Shown: positions 1-8,550, counted from the first letter of the stretch. The stretch is 10,905 nucleotides of DNA from an uncultured Rhodocyclaceae bacterium (GCA_903930805.1 CAIYZZ010000377.1:1-10905); one strand, 5' to 3'. Notes: generated by a model from the sequence alone, not told the origin. A program made the numbers and translations.

Positions 1-145
1 CCCGCTGTGCAAAGGCCCGCTCGATTATCGCAAACCCCAGTCCGAACTGGTCTGCAAGGCTTGCCGGCTTGCTTATCCGATCAAGGACGATATCCCGGTG
101 ATGCTTGAAGACGAAGCGCGCCAGCTTGGTCCGGAAGAAAATTAA
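1..145 (+). CDS. Trm112/YcaR-like zinc-ribbon protein, C-terminal part
   Basis: This is the 3' part of a small gene. The frame opening at base 2 gives 47 codons, starting [12 protein letters not shown] and ending at TAA 143-145. Base 1 is a C, which fits a Cys codon just before the window and so the usual CPxC opening of the family. Visible zinc-ligand candidates are the Cys in PLCKG and the pair in VCKAC, followed by the typical ending [17 protein letters not shown]. About ten or so residues should be missing, since family members are near 60 aa. Known of the family: Trm112-like proteins are small metal-binding proteins that activate methyltransferases in eukaryotes and archaea, while the role of bacterial YcaR-type members is poorly defined. 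The gene commonly sits between lpxK and kdsB in proteobacteria, and here kdsB starts one base after its stop, so the two are probably translationally coupled. Confidence 0.9.
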   Translation, partial: PLCKGPLDYRKPQSELVCKACRLAYPIKDDIPVMLEDEARQLGPEEN

Positions 146-146
146 G

Positions 147-911
147 GTGGATTTTCGTGTCGTCATCCCGGCGCGTTACGCATCGACACGGCTGCCCGGC
201 AAGCCCTTGGCCGACATTGCCGGTAAGCCGATGGTGGTGCGCGTGATCGAGGCGGTGCAAAAAAGCGGTGCCAGCGAAGTGGTTGTCGCGACTGACGATG
301 CGCGGGTGCGTGATGCAGTTGCTGCCCATGGCCATGCCGTGACGCTGACGCGTTCCGATCATCCGAGCGGCACTGATCGCATTGCCGAGGTGGCGCGGCA
401 ATTTGGCTGGAGCGACGATGATATCGTCGTGAATGTGCAAGGCGACGAGCCTTTGATCGAACCGGCGCTGGTGACCGAAGTGGCTCGGGCGCTGGTGGCC
501 GATCATGAGGCCGCCATCGCTACGGCCGCTCATGCGATTGCCGACATGGCTGAATTCCTGAACCCCAATGTTGTCAAGGTGGTGACTGCTGCCAGCGGGC
601 GCGCGCTGTATTTTTCACGAGCGCCGATACCCTGGCATCGCGATGGTTTTGCAGTGCAGCAGGAAAACTTGCCCGCTGATTTTATCGTGCGCCGACATAT
701 TGGCCTGTATGCCTATCGCGTCAGTTTCCTGCAGCGCTATGGCCAGTTGGCGCCTGCTCCGATCGAACAGTGGGAAGTTCTGGAGCAACTGCGCGCGCTG
801 TGGCACGGTTTTCACATTCATGTCATTGATTGCGCGCACCCTCCCTCACCGGGAGTCGATACGCCGGAGGATCTGGCGTGCGTGAGATCCCTGTTTGCTG
901 CACTGCACTAA
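147..911 (+). CDS. kdsB: 3-deoxy-manno-octulosonate cytidylyltransferase (CMP-Kdo synthetase)
   Basis: Cytoplasmic enzyme that activates Kdo with CTP, giving CMP-Kdo and PPi, for the inner core of lipopolysaccharide. With a GTG start at 147 the protein has 254 aa, close to the ~248 aa of E. coli KdsB, and begins [21 protein letters not shown], the family's nucleotide-binding opening (residues 8-21). Further motifs are ATDD (48-51), SGTDRIAE (74-81), VQGDEPL (97-103), FSRAPIPW (156-163), HIGLYAYR (184-191), EQLRAL (213-218) and GVDTPEDL (236-243). The frame stays open upstream to a TTG at 105, but that would add 14 lysine- and arginine-rich residues overlapping the upstream gene. GGAAG at 133-137 is well placed for the GTG, so I chose 147. 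Its position next to a Trm112-like gene is the usual proteobacterial arrangement. Confidence 0.96.
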   Translation: MDFRVVIPARYASTRLPGKPLADIAGKPMVVRVIEAVQKSGASEVVVATDDARVRDAVAAHGHAVTLTRSDHPSGTDRIAEVARQFGWSDDDIVVNVQGDEPLIEPALVTEVARALVADHEAAIATAAHAIADMAEFLNPNVVKVVTAASGRALYFSRAPIPWHRDGFAVQQENLPADFIVRRHIGLYAYRVSFLQRYGQLAPAPIEQWEVLEQLRALWHGFHIHVIDCAHPPSPGVDTPEDLACVRSLFAALH

Positions 912-1004
912 TCAGGGCGACTATATTTGAATAGATAAAATCTAGTCAGGGGTTCCATCGATAGTGCGAATATAAGAAAATGCCGATGCGGTACACGTTC
1001 ATAA

Positions 1005-1673
<669 letters not shown>

Positions 1674-1690
1674 ATCAACAGGAGTAGCTT

Positions 1691-2959
1691 ATGGCAGCCA
1701 AGAAAATGAACGCGTTCTACGCGCAATCGGGCGGTGTTACCGCCGTCATCAATGCTTCCGCCTGCGGTGTGATCGAAGCGGCGCGCAAGCACAAGGATCA
1801 GATTGGTAAGGTCTATGCTGGCCGCAATGGCATCATCGGTGCCTTAACCGAAGACCTGATCGACACCACCAAGGAGTCCGCGACCTCGGTTGCCGCGTTG
1901 CGTCATACACCATCGGGTGGTTTCGGCTCCTGCCGCTACAAGATGAAGAGCCTGGAAGCCAACAAGCGCGAATACGACCGCCTTATTGAGGTGTTCAAGG
2001 CCCACAACATTGGCTACTTCTTTTACAACGGCGGTGGCGATTCTGCCGACACTTGCCTTAAGGTTTCACAGTTGGGCAAAGCCATGGGCTACCAGTTGCA
2101 GGCCATTCACGTGCCAAAAACGGTCGACAACGATCTGCCGATTACCGACAACTGCCCGGGTTTCGGTTCTGTCGCCAAGTACATTGCCGTGTCGACGCTC
2201 GAGGCAACCTACGACGTGCGTTCGATGTGCGCGACCTCGACCAAGGTCTTTGTGCTCGAAGTGATGGGTCGTCATGCTGGCTGGATTGCTGCTGCAGGTG
2301 CGATGGCTTCGACCGTAGGCACAGAACTGCCCATCGTCGTGCTGTTCCCCGAAGTATTGTTCGACCAGAAGAAGTTTCTCGCCAAGGTTCAGGGCCTGGT
2401 CAAAAAATTCGGTTATTGCACTGTAGTAGTTTCCGAGGGTTGCCACTATCCGGACGGCAAGTTCCTCGCCGAGCAAGGCACACGCGATGCTTTCGGTCAC
2501 GCCCAACTGGGAGGTGCTGCACCGGTGGTCGCTAACATGATCAAGGACGCGCTTGGCTACAAGTTTCACTGGGGCGTCGCCGATTACCTGCAACGTGCTG
2601 CGCGCCATATTGCTTCCAAAAGCGACGTTGATCAAGCCTACGCCATGGGCAAGGCGGCGGTCGAGTTCGCCATCAAGGGCCACAACTCGGTGATGCCTAC
2701 TGTTGAGCGTATCTCGAACGCGCCCTACAAATGGAAGGTTGGCATGGCGTCGCTATCCAAGGTTGCCAACGTCGAGAAGATGATGCCGAAGAACTTCATT
2801 ACCAAGGATGGATTCGGTATCACCGACAAGTGCCGCGAATACCTGGCACCGCTGATGAAGGGCGAAGACTATCCGCCTTACGGCGCCGATGGATTGCCCA
2901 AGTATGTGACGTTGAAAAACGTCGCCGTGGCGAAGAAGTTGCCGGTGTTCAAACTGTAA
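1691..2959 (+). CDS. pfp: pyrophosphate-dependent 6-phosphofructokinase
   Basis: Reversible phosphorylation of fructose 6-phosphate using PPi instead of ATP, so it can serve both glycolysis and gluconeogenesis. The 422-aa protein has the phosphofructokinase fold signatures: AQSGGVTAVINA (11-22), NGGGDSADT (113-121), PKTVDNDLP (142-150) and MGRHAGW (192-198). Two positions argue for PPi over ATP as donor. The site after the glycines is Asp (GGGDS; ATP enzymes have GGDGS), and Lys143 sits where ATP enzymes have Gly (PGTIDND). Both substitutions are known determinants of PPi specificity; the assignment to this protein is inference from the motifs. GGAG at 1681-1684 is placed six bases before the ATG. 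It follows adk by 17 bases and precedes hppA by 87 bases. Known parallel: in Methylococcus capsulatus the PPi-PFK gene is co-transcribed with an H+-pyrophosphatase gene. Confidence 0.95.
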   Translation: MAAKKMNAFYAQSGGVTAVINASACGVIEAARKHKDQIGKVYAGRNGIIGALTEDLIDTTKESATSVAALRHTPSGGFGSCRYKMKSLEANKREYDRLIEVFKAHNIGYFFYNGGGDSADTCLKVSQLGKAMGYQLQAIHVPKTVDNDLPITDNCPGFGSVAKYIAVSTLEATYDVRSMCATSTKVFVLEVMGRHAGWIAAAGAMASTVGTELPIVVLFPEVLFDQKKFLAKVQGLVKKFGYCTVVVSEGCHYPDGKFLAEQGTRDAFGHAQLGGAAPVVANMIKDALGYKFHWGVADYLQRAARHIASKSDVDQAYAMGKAAVEFAIKGHNSVMPTVERISNAPYKWKVGMASLSKVANVEKMMPKNFITKDGFGITDKCREYLAPLMKGEDYPPYGADGLPKYVTLKNVAVAKKLPVFKL

Positions 2960-2971
2960 TTTGTTTTCAAC

Positions 2972-3000
2972 GGCCTGTCCGGTACTCTGCCGGTCGGGTC
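2972..3000 (+). other. imperfect hairpin in the pfp-hppA spacer
   Basis: Bases 2972-2982 can pair with 2990-3000: inner CCGG/CCGG, one T-T mismatch, then G-C, T-G, C-G, C-G, G-T and G-C pairs, with a seven-base loop. There is no T-run after it, so it does not look like an intrinsic terminator. It may be an RNA processing or stability element between the two messages, or chance in GC-rich sequence. The rest of the 87-base spacer shows no convincing promoter. Confidence 0.3.
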
Positions 3001-3046
3001 ATGTAGTAGTTCGCAAAGCAGCCTGTAACTTTTGAAAGGGGAGTGT

Positions 3047-5140
3047 ATGTCTTCGGGTCTGATATTCGCATTGGTCTGTGCAGTCTTGGCGATTGCCTAT
3101 GGCTGGATTTCTACCCAATGGATTCTTGCGCAACCGACCGGTAACGATCGCATGCGTGAGATTTCGGCGGCGGTGCAAGAGGGGGCTCAAGCGTACCTCA
3201 AGCGCCAATACACGACGATTTCGATGGTCGGCATCGTGCTGGCCGTGTTAATCGGTGTGTTTCTGAGTGTTTCCACCGCCGTTGGCTTCATTATTGGCGC
3301 GGTGCTTTCCGGTCTGGCCGGCTTCATCGGTATGAACGTTTCGGTGCGCGCCAACGTGCGTACGGCAGAGGCGGCGCGTAACGGCATCAATGCAGCCCTC
3401 AACGTTGCCTTCAGAGGCGGCGCCATCACCGGCATGCTGGTAGTGGGTCTCGGACTTCTCGGTGTCGCCGGTTTCTACGCCTACCTCAAGGCCACAGGCG
3501 GTGACCAGAGCATGGATCACATCCTGCATCCTCTCGTCGGTCTGGGCTTCGGTTCCTCCCTGATCTCCATCTTCGCGCGTCTGGGCGGTGGTATCTTCAC
3601 CAAAGGTGCTGACGTGGGCGCCGACCTAGTGGGCAAGGTCGAAGCTGGCATTCCGGAAGACGACCCGCGCAACCCGGCGGTGATCGCCGACAACGTCGGC
3701 GACAACGTTGGAGACTGTGCCGGTATGGCGGCCGACCTGTTCGAGACCTATGCGGTCACGATGGTCGCTACCATGCTGCTCGGTTCGCTGATTCTCAAGG
3801 GTTACGCTGAACAGGCCGTCACCTACCCGCTGGTACTAGGTGGTTTCTCGATCATCGCCTCAATCGTCGGCGCCCTGTTCGTCAAGCACTCGCCTGGCCA
3901 GAAGATCATGACTGCGTTGTACAAGGGCCTGATCGCCGCCGGCATGCTGGCGCTGATTGCTTTCTACCCGATCACGATGAACTTTATCGATGATCACGCT
4001 CTCGATGCCGTCATGAACATCAGCGGCGGCGCCCACATGCGTCTCTACGGTGCGGCGGTCATTGGCCTGATCCTGACCGGCCTGATGGTGGTGATCACCG
4101 AGTACTACACAGCGACGGAATACGCGCCGGTGCGGCACATCGCACAGGCCTCGACGACTGGTCACGGTACCAACGTCATCGCCGGTATCGGCGTGTCGAT
4201 GCGTGCCACGGCCTGGCCGGTGCTGTCGGTGTGCGCCGCTATCTGGTCTGCCTATATCCTCGGCGGGCTCTATGGCATCGCCATTGCGGCTACTTCCATG
4301 CTGTCGATGGCCGGCATCATCGTTGCGCTCGACGCCTATGGCCCGATCACCGACAACGCGGGTGGCATCGCCGAGATGGCCGAACTGCCGAAGGAAATTC
4401 GTGACGTGACCGACCCGCTCGACGCTGTCGGTAACACCACCAAGGCGGTGACAAAGGGCTACGCCATTGGTTCTGCTGGTCTGGCTGCTCTGGTGCTGTT
4501 TGCCGACTTCACCCACGGTCTCGAAGCCATCAAACCGGGCACCAAGTTCCTCTTCGACCTGGCCGATCCGGCGGTCATCATCGGCCTGTTCATCGGCGGC
4601 ATGGTGCCCTACTTGTTTGCTGCCATGGGTATGGAGGCTGTCGGCCGTGCCGCTGGTGCGATCGTTGTCGAGGTGCGTCGCCAGTTCCGCGAGATCAAGG
4701 GCATCATGGAAGGCACGGCCAAGCCGGAATATGGCACCTGTGTCGATATGCTGACCAAGGCCGCCATCAAGGAAATGATGATTCCTTCGCTCCTGCCAGT
4801 GCTGGTGCCGGTCGTTGTCGCTATCGCCATGAATTTCCTCATGCCCCCGGTGGCAGGGGTTGGCGCAGGTGTCCGAGCTTTGGGCGGCGTGCTGATGGGA
4901 ACCATCGTGACTGGTCTGTTTGTCGCCATCTCGATGACGACAGGCGGTGGTGCCTGGGACAATGCCAAGAAGTACATCGAGGAAGGCAATTTCGGCGGCA
5001 AGGGTTCCGACACGCACAAAGCGGCCGTGACCGGCGACACCGTGGGCGATCCGTACAAAGATACGGCTGGCCCGGCGGTTAACCCGCTGATCAAGATCAT
5101 CAACATCGTGGCACTGCTGATCGTGCCGCTGGTCGCTTGA
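3047..5140 (+). CDS. hppA: membrane-bound proton-translocating pyrophosphatase, K+-independent type
   Basis: Integral membrane pump that hydrolyses PPi and moves H+ out of the cytoplasm. Its 697 aa and many hydrophobic segments fit the family's ~16-helix architecture. Catalytic motifs are [13 protein letters not shown] (187-199), [19 protein letters not shown] (215-233), DNAGG (436-440) and the C-terminal [19 protein letters not shown] (662-680). GNTTKA at 462-467 has Lys (residue 466) where K+-dependent enzymes have Ala. Work on the Carboxydothermus enzyme (A460K) showed this Lys replaces the K+ requirement, so I call the K+-independent subclass. I found nothing to suggest the Na+ pump branch, but I did not analyse its markers residue by residue. 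An in-frame TTG at 3032 exists, but AAAGGGGAG (3036-3043) clearly serves the ATG at 3047. It is the last gene of the adk-pfp-hppA run, with a terminator directly after it. Confidence 0.97.
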   Translation: MSSGLIFALVCAVLAIAYGWISTQWILAQPTGNDRMREISAAVQEGAQAYLKRQYTTISMVGIVLAVLIGVFLSVSTAVGFIIGAVLSGLAGFIGMNVSVRANVRTAEAARNGINAALNVAFRGGAITGMLVVGLGLLGVAGFYAYLKATGGDQSMDHILHPLVGLGFGSSLISIFARLGGGIFTKGADVGADLVGKVEAGIPEDDPRNPAVIADNVGDNVGDCAGMAADLFETYAVTMVATMLLGSLILKGYAEQAVTYPLVLGGFSIIASIVGALFVKHSPGQKIMTALYKGLIAAGMLALIAFYPITMNFIDDHALDAVMNISGGAHMRLYGAAVIGLILTGLMVVITEYYTATEYAPVRHIAQASTTGHGTNVIAGIGVSMRATAWPVLSVCAAIWSAYILGGLYGIAIAATSMLSMAGIIVALDAYGPITDNAGGIAEMAELPKEIRDVTDPLDAVGNTTKAVTKGYAIGSAGLAALVLFADFTHGLEAIKPGTKFLFDLADPAVIIGLFIGGMVPYLFAAMGMEAVGRAAGAIVVEVRRQFREIKGIMEGTAKPEYGTCVDMLTKAAIKEMMIPSLLPVLVPVVVAIAMNFLMPPVAGVGAGVRALGGVLMGTIVTGLFVAISMTTGGGAWDNAKKYIEEGNFGGKGSDTHKAAVTGDTVGDPYKDTAGPAVNPLIKIINIVALLIVPLVA

Positions 5141-5159
5141 TTTTCAAGTAACTGTAAGG

Positions 5160-5194
5160 AAAACGGGCAACCTGCGGGTTGCCCGTTTTGTTTT
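5160..5194 (+). terminator. intrinsic terminator after hppA
   Basis: A perfect 13-bp stem, left arm AAAACGGGCAACC (5160-5172) and right arm GGTTGCCCGTTTT (5177-5189), with a four-base loop and a following GTTTT. It lies 20 bases after the hppA stop. murJ ends at 5222 on the other strand, and the A-rich left arm reads as a short T-run there, so the hairpin may also stop murJ transcripts. Confidence 0.93.
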
Positions 5195-5221
5195 CAGAAG
5201 TCGGCATTGGCGGAGCGGCGG

Positions 5222-6760
5222 CTAACTTGCTCTGCGCTGGTGGAAATCGTGCAGACGAAAGCCCAGTAGCCAAAGCGTGGCGAAGTAGGCGAAAACTCCA
5301 GCTGATACCAGAACGAAAAGTCGCACGCCCCGTTCGACTGCAGGTGCGACCAGCCAGTCGGCTTCCTTGCCCATGCCAAACCAGAGTGTGGCGGCAAGCG
5401 ACGACAATGCCAGAGCAAGCTTGAACAGGAATATGTCCCAACCCGGTCGCGGCAAGTAATCTTCGCGCCGCCGCAAGCCGCGATACAGCAGGACTGCATT
5501 CAGGCAGGAAGCTAGCCCGATCGAAAGGGCCAGGCCGGCATGCTTGAAATCACGGATGAACGCAAGGTTCATCGCCTGTGTCGCAACGAGCGTGATGAGC
5601 GCTATCTGCACTGGTGTCTTGATGTTCTGACGGGCGTAGAAGCCGGGTGCAAGAACCTTGACCAAAATCAGACCGATCAGGCCAATGCTATAAGCCGCCA
5701 AGGCCTGCCGGGTTTGCAAGACATCGGTAGTGGTGAAGGCGCCATGCTGAAATAGAGTGGAAATCAGGGGTACGCCCAGTATGGCAAGGCTGATGGCGGC
5801 GGGTAGCGTCAGCATGAAAGTCAGGCGCAGGCCCCAGTCGAGCAGTGCGGAAAATTCTTGCGGATTGTCACCGGAGTGGGCCTTGGCCAGGCTGGGTAGC
5901 AGGATGGTGCCCAATGCCGCGCCCAGCAAGCCGGCAGGGAATTCCATGAGTCGGTCGGCATAGTAAAGCCAGGACACGCTCCCTGAAACAAGGAAAGACG
6001 CGAAGATGGTGTTGATTAGCAACGAAATTTGCGCTACCGAAACGCCCAGTACTGCCGGTGCCATGAGCTTGAGGACGCGACGTACACCGGGGTCACTCAA
6101 GGAGAAATCGAAGCGTGGCAGCATGCCAATTCGCCTCAATGCGGGTAACTGCAGTGCTAGTTGCAGTATGCCACCGAGGAATACCGCCCAGGCCAGTGCG
6201 AGTATCGGCGGGTCGAAATAGGGTGCCGCGAAAAGCGCCATGCCGATGAACGACAGGTTGAGCAGGACGGGCGTGAAGGCGGGCAGCGCGAAGCGGCTCC
6301 AGGTGTTGAGAATTCCGGCTGATAGAGCCACTAAGGCCATAAATAATATGTAGGGGAAACTTATGCGCGTGAGCGTCACCGTCAAGGCAAATTTATCTGG
6401 GTCAGCAGAAAATCCTGGAGCGGTTATGGTGATCAGCAGTGGCGCACCGACGACACCCAGCATGGCGACGAGTGCCACAATCAGGCTTAGGGCAGTGGCG
6501 ACCCGATCAATGAGTTGTTTCGTCTCCGTTTCACCACGCTGGTTGCGGTATTCCGCCAGCAGGGGAACGAAGGCCTGCGAAAATGCGCCCTCGGCAAACA
6601 GTCGTCGCAGCAGATTGGGCAACCGGAAAGCGACGAAGAAGGCATCCGTCAGCATGCCGGCACCAAAGGTGCGTGCAATGACGAAATCGCGGACAAAACC
6701 CAAGATTCGAGATAACAGTGTTAAGCCACTGACGGTGGCGAGGGTGCGGAGCAGATTCAT
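5222..6760 (-). CDS. murJ: lipid II flippase MurJ (MviN family)
   Basis: Inner-membrane flippase that moves the peptidoglycan precursor lipid II to the periplasmic face. The 512-aa protein starts [25 protein letters not shown] and is hydrophobic throughout, as expected for the 14-helix MOP-superfamily fold. The functionally important residues of E. coli MurJ fall at identical numbers here: Arg18, Arg24, Asp39 (in TDAFF), Arg52 ([18 protein letters not shown]) and Arg270 ([10 protein letters not shown]). The frame stays open upstream to 6871, but those 37 extra residues are not family-like and would run across the rpsT promoter region, so I chose the ATG at 6758-6760. No strong Shine-Dalgarno is visible before it. 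The stop is TAG at 5222-5224. It is convergent with hppA and divergent from rpsT; adjacency of rpsT and murJ is common in proteobacteria. Confidence 0.96.
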   Translation of the reverse strand: MNLLRTLATVSGLTLLSRILGFVRDFVIARTFGAGMLTDAFFVAFRLPNLLRRLFAEGAFSQAFVPLLAEYRNQRGETETKQLIDRVATALSLIVALVAMLGVVGAPLLITITAPGFSADPDKFALTVTLTRISFPYILFMALVALSAGILNTWSRFALPAFTPVLLNLSFIGMALFAAPYFDPPILALAWAVFLGGILQLALQLPALRRIGMLPRFDFSLSDPGVRRVLKLMAPAVLGVSVAQISLLINTIFASFLVSGSVSWLYYADRLMEFPAGLLGAALGTILLPSLAKAHSGDNPQEFSALLDWGLRLTFMLTLPAAISLAILGVPLISTLFQHGAFTTTDVLQTRQALAAYSIGLIGLILVKVLAPGFYARQNIKTPVQIALITLVATQAMNLAFIRDFKHAGLALSIGLASCLNAVLLYRGLRRREDYLPRPGWDIFLFKLALALSSLAATLWFGMGKEADWLVAPAVERGVRLFVLVSAGVFAYFATLWLLGFRLHDFHQRRAS

Positions 6761-6809
6761 GCCGCGATGGTAACGGTTCTGACCCGTTCGCGGAGACGGG
6801 AAAAGTGCC

Positions 6810-6838
6810 TTGCAAAGGTACGCAACTCTCCTTATAAT
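6810..6838 (+). promoter_or_regulatory. sigma70-type promoter of rpsT
   Basis: A -35 box TTGCAA (6810-6815), a 17-base spacer and a perfect -10 box TATAAT (6833-6838). The predicted start near 6845 leaves a leader of about 29 bases before the rpsT ATG. Box quality and spacing are what one expects for a highly expressed ribosomal protein gene. Confidence 0.88.
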
Positions 6839-6873
6839 CGCGGACTTTTCACCGATCCACAGCGGAATCATTC

Positions 6874-7134
6874 ATGGCCAATACTGCCCAAGCGCGCAAG
6901 CGCGCCCGTCAAGCGACCGAGCGTCGTTCCCAGAACATGAGCCTGCGCTCCGAACTGCGCACAGCCATCAAGAAAGTGCGCAAGGCCGTCACCACGGGTG
7001 ACAAGGCTGCCGCTCAAGCTGTCTTCAAGGAATCGCAGAGCGTCATCGATTCGATCGCCGACAAGCGCATCATTCACAAAAACGCTGCGGCGCGTCACAA
7101 GAGCCGCCTTTCAGCAGCGATCAAGGGCATCTAA
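6874..7134 (+). CDS. rpsT: 30S ribosomal protein S20 (bS20)
   Basis: Small, very basic protein that binds 16S rRNA early in assembly of the 30S subunit. The 86 aa match the family length, with the typical opening [21 protein letters not shown], the middle [12 protein letters not shown] and the ending [20 protein letters not shown]. The ATG at 6874 is preceded only by a weak CGGA (6863-6866). In E. coli S20 synthesis is regulated at the translational level with an inefficient start, so a weak ribosome binding site is not surprising, though regulation here is not shown. The gene stands alone between its own promoter and terminator. Confidence 0.98.
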   Translation: MANTAQARKRARQATERRSQNMSLRSELRTAIKKVRKAVTTGDKAAAQAVFKESQSVIDSIADKRIIHKNAAARHKSRLSAAIKGI

Positions 7135-7153
7135 ACTCCTGCCTGTTTTATCG

Positions 7154-7196
7154 AACGGTGCCGAAATCCGTGTGGGTTTCGGCACCGTTTTCTTTT
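7154..7196 (+). terminator. intrinsic terminator after rpsT
   Basis: A perfect 13-bp stem, AACGGTGCCGAAA (7154-7166) with TTTCGGCACCGTT (7177-7189), a ten-base loop, then TTCTTTT. It lies 20 bases past the rpsT stop. Confidence 0.93.
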
Positions 7197-7250
7197 GGTA
7201 CTGTGGGGCATGGGGTGCGCCATAAAACCTTTTCCAAATAGACGGATAGC

Positions 7251-7279
7251 TTGCATTTCTAGGATCTACTGCATATACT
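7251..7279 (+). promoter_or_regulatory. sigma70-type promoter of the 73-aa gene
   Basis: A -35 box TTGCAT (7251-7256), a 17-base spacer and a -10 box TATACT (7274-7279). The predicted start is near 7286, leaving a leader of about 27 bases. The heptamer GATCTAC occurs at 7263-7269 in the spacer and again at 7285-7291 at the predicted start, 22 bases apart. This could be a two-site operator, but it is unproven. Confidence 0.7.
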
Positions 7280-7312
7280 CAGCCGATCTACCTGAATGAA
7301 AAGGATATTTCA

Positions 7313-7534
7313 GTGCAAGCACATTCATTCACAAAGTACGGATTTCGTATCAGGACGCGCGTTGGTCTGGTGGTCGACAACCTGATGATCCATGGGTGCG
7401 ATGAATCCGAAGCACAGCGCAAGCTGCGGCAGATGTATCAAGACTGCGAGGTTCTCGAATGTATTTGCCACATTGGCAACGGGCGCCCGCCATCTGCTAG
7501 TTTCGAAGATGTTGTCAGTCTGATTACGCGCTGA
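7313..7534 (+). CDS. unrecognised small protein, 73 aa
   Basis: I do not recognise this protein. It starts with GTG at 7313, seven bases after the Shine-Dalgarno AAGGA (7301-7305), and has its own consensus-like promoter, so I think it is a real gene. The sequence suggests a compact fold: a basic, beta-rich start (FRIRTRVGLVVDNLMI, about 11-26), a charged helix (DESEAQRKLRQMY, about 30-42), then a strand-like CEVLECICHI (45-54). Four Cys (29, 45, 50, 52) and His53 cluster around the helix end and could bind metal, but the spacing matches no zinc motif I can name. No signal peptide or membrane segment is seen. It ends 25 bases from the convergent ParA-like gene, with no terminator visible between them. 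Codon use looks like that of its neighbours. Confidence 0.72.
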   Translation: MQAHSFTKYGFRIRTRVGLVVDNLMIHGCDESEAQRKLRQMYQDCEVLECICHIGNGRPPSASFEDVVSLITR

Positions 7535-7559
7535 CACTTGCTCTTCTTCGGAAAGGCCT

Positions 7560-8342
7560 CTACAGGAATCCGCTCGCCTGCAGTTCGGCTAAGAGTGCCA
7601 AATAGTCTTGCGCGCCGCGACTGTTGGCCGCGTGTTTAAAGACATCCCGATTGAAAGCCGGAGACTCTGCGATAGCTACATTTTCGGAAATGACGGTTGT
7701 GCATACGTCTGCGCCGAACAAGGCTTTCATTTTGTCGGCAATTTCGAAACTCATGCGTCTGCGCCGGTCAAAGCGCGTAAGCAGGTAGCGCCGCTCCAAC
7801 CGGCACTTCAAAACCGGCTCAAGTGCGCGCAGGGTGTGTTCAATTTGTTGGGCACCGCGCAGGCTCAGATGATCCGACGATACCGGCACCAGTATCCGAT
7901 CAGCAGCAAATATGGCATTTAGCGAAAGTACGCCAAGAAACGGGCAACAATCGATCAGGATATTCTGATGATCGATACCTGCGGAATCGGCCGAATTGGC
8001 GGTGCTCAGTTCGTTCAAACCCTGCTTCAGGCGATTGAGGGTATTCGGGCCTTTGCCAAAAAGAGAATCTACCTTGATCAGTTCGGCGTGGGCGGGGATG
8101 AGCCAGCCCAGCGTTGGCCATTCGATCGCCAGGTCTTCCAGTGGGTGATTGTGCTGGTAAAAGGCAAAAGCGCTCGTCCGTGCATCAGGAATGGTGGTGC
8201 CGTGAATGGAAGTCAGATGGGCTTGCGGATCGAGATCGATCAACAGATTTCGATAGCCATGGCGCGACAGGGCGGCGGCAAGATTGAGCGTGGTGGTGGT
8301 CTTGCCAACCCCACCTTTCTGATTGAAGATCGCAACGCGCAA
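7560..8342 (-). CDS. ParA/MinD-family ATPase, stand-alone
   Basis: A 260-aa P-loop ATPase of the ParA/Soj type. The deviant Walker A motif KGGVGKTT (residues 9-16) carries both the signature Lys9 and Lys14. LLIDLDPQAHLT (33-44) holds the A' aspartates, and NILIDCCP (127-134) is the Walker B region. The tail SRGAQDYLALLAEL (241-254) is typical of chromosomal ParA proteins. It lacks an N-terminal DNA-binding extension, so it resembles small orphan ParAs. Such ATPases position cargo (chromosome origins, plasmids, chemoreceptor clusters, storage granules) on the nucleoid or membrane. No ParB, parS-like repeat or recognisable cargo gene is present, so the cargo is unknown. The start is TTG at 8340-8342: MRVAIFNQKGG is the normal family beginning, and GGAG (complement of 8348-8351) is five bases upstream. 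It is divergent from argD. Confidence 0.93.
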   Translation of the reverse strand: MRVAIFNQKGGVGKTTTTLNLAAALSRHGYRNLLIDLDPQAHLTSIHGTTIPDARTSAFAFYQHNHPLEDLAIEWPTLGWLIPAHAELIKVDSLFGKGPNTLNRLKQGLNELSTANSADSAGIDHQNILIDCCPFLGVLSLNAIFAADRILVPVSSDHLSLRGAQQIEHTLRALEPVLKCRLERRYLLTRFDRRRRMSFEIADKMKALFGADVCTTVISENVAIAESPAFNRDVFKHAANSRGAQDYLALLAELQASGFL

Positions 8343-8428
8343 GATGTCTCCAGAACCGAGTGTCGCAAGAGCGACGCGAGTCTCAGCTTAATCGCCACAG
8401 AGTCCGGGCATTGCGGCAAGGTCAGGCC

Positions 8429-8457
8429 TATACAGCCCGTAAATTTTCACTTATGAT
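8429..8457 (+). promoter_or_regulatory. candidate promoter for the argD-argF-argG operon
   Basis: A -35-like TATACA (8429-8434, four of six consensus bases), a 17-base spacer and a -10 TATGAT (8452-8457, five of six). The start would be near 8464, about 93 bases before the argD ATG and only about nine bases before the leader terminator stem. No other + strand pair in 8343-8556 looked as good. I could not recognise an ArgR box around it. Confidence 0.45.
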
Positions 8458-8472
8458 GAACATCCCGCAAGC

Positions 8473-8509
8473 ACGGCGGCCGAACTTTCAAGGCCGCCGT
8501 CTTTTTTTT
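8473..8509 (+). terminator. intrinsic terminator in the leader upstream of argD
   Basis: A perfect 9-bp GC-rich stem, ACGGCGGCC (8473-8481) with GGCCGCCGT (8492-8500), a ten-base loop, one C, then eight T (8502-8509). It works only in the + direction. No + strand gene ends just upstream: the nearest ends at 7534, and 7560-8342 is coded on the other strand. It therefore either attenuates the arg operon or ends a short untranslated RNA. Confidence 0.82.
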
Positions 8510-8520
8510 AGACGCCGAAT

Positions 8521-8550
8521 CTCCGCAATTTGCGGATGTTTTTCGCGGAG
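8521..8550 (+). promoter_or_regulatory. two competing hairpins over the argD ribosome binding site
   Basis: TCCGCA (8522-8527) can pair with TGCGGA (8531-8536) around a three-base loop, followed by TGTTTTT. Alternatively CTCCGC (8521-8526) can pair with GCGGAG (8545-8550), which contains the argD Shine-Dalgarno GGAG (8547-8550). Both structures use the same left arm, so they exclude each other: one leaves the ribosome binding site open and the other hides it. The pairing is seen in the sequence; a regulatory role is inference. Confidence 0.4.

Noticed and set aside
2066..2683. A 205-codon open frame on the - strand inside pfp
   Set aside because: Antisense to a gene with clear conserved motifs, and its translation shows no recognisable domain.
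2961..2988. TTGTTT-16-TACTCT as a promoter for hppA
   Set aside because: Only about half of the bases match in each box, so it is indistinguishable from chance.
3860..5017. A 385-codon open frame on the - strand inside hppA
   Set aside because: It lies wholly antisense to well-supported hppA, is heavily biased to His, Asp, Arg and Gln with no family motif, and has no ribosome binding site I can support. It is a shadow of the GC-rich codon pattern.
6761..6871. N-terminal extension of murJ by 37 residues
   Set aside because: The added residues do not resemble MurJ, the ATG at 6760 matches the E. coli start exactly, and the extension would run through the -10 and -35 boxes of rpsT.
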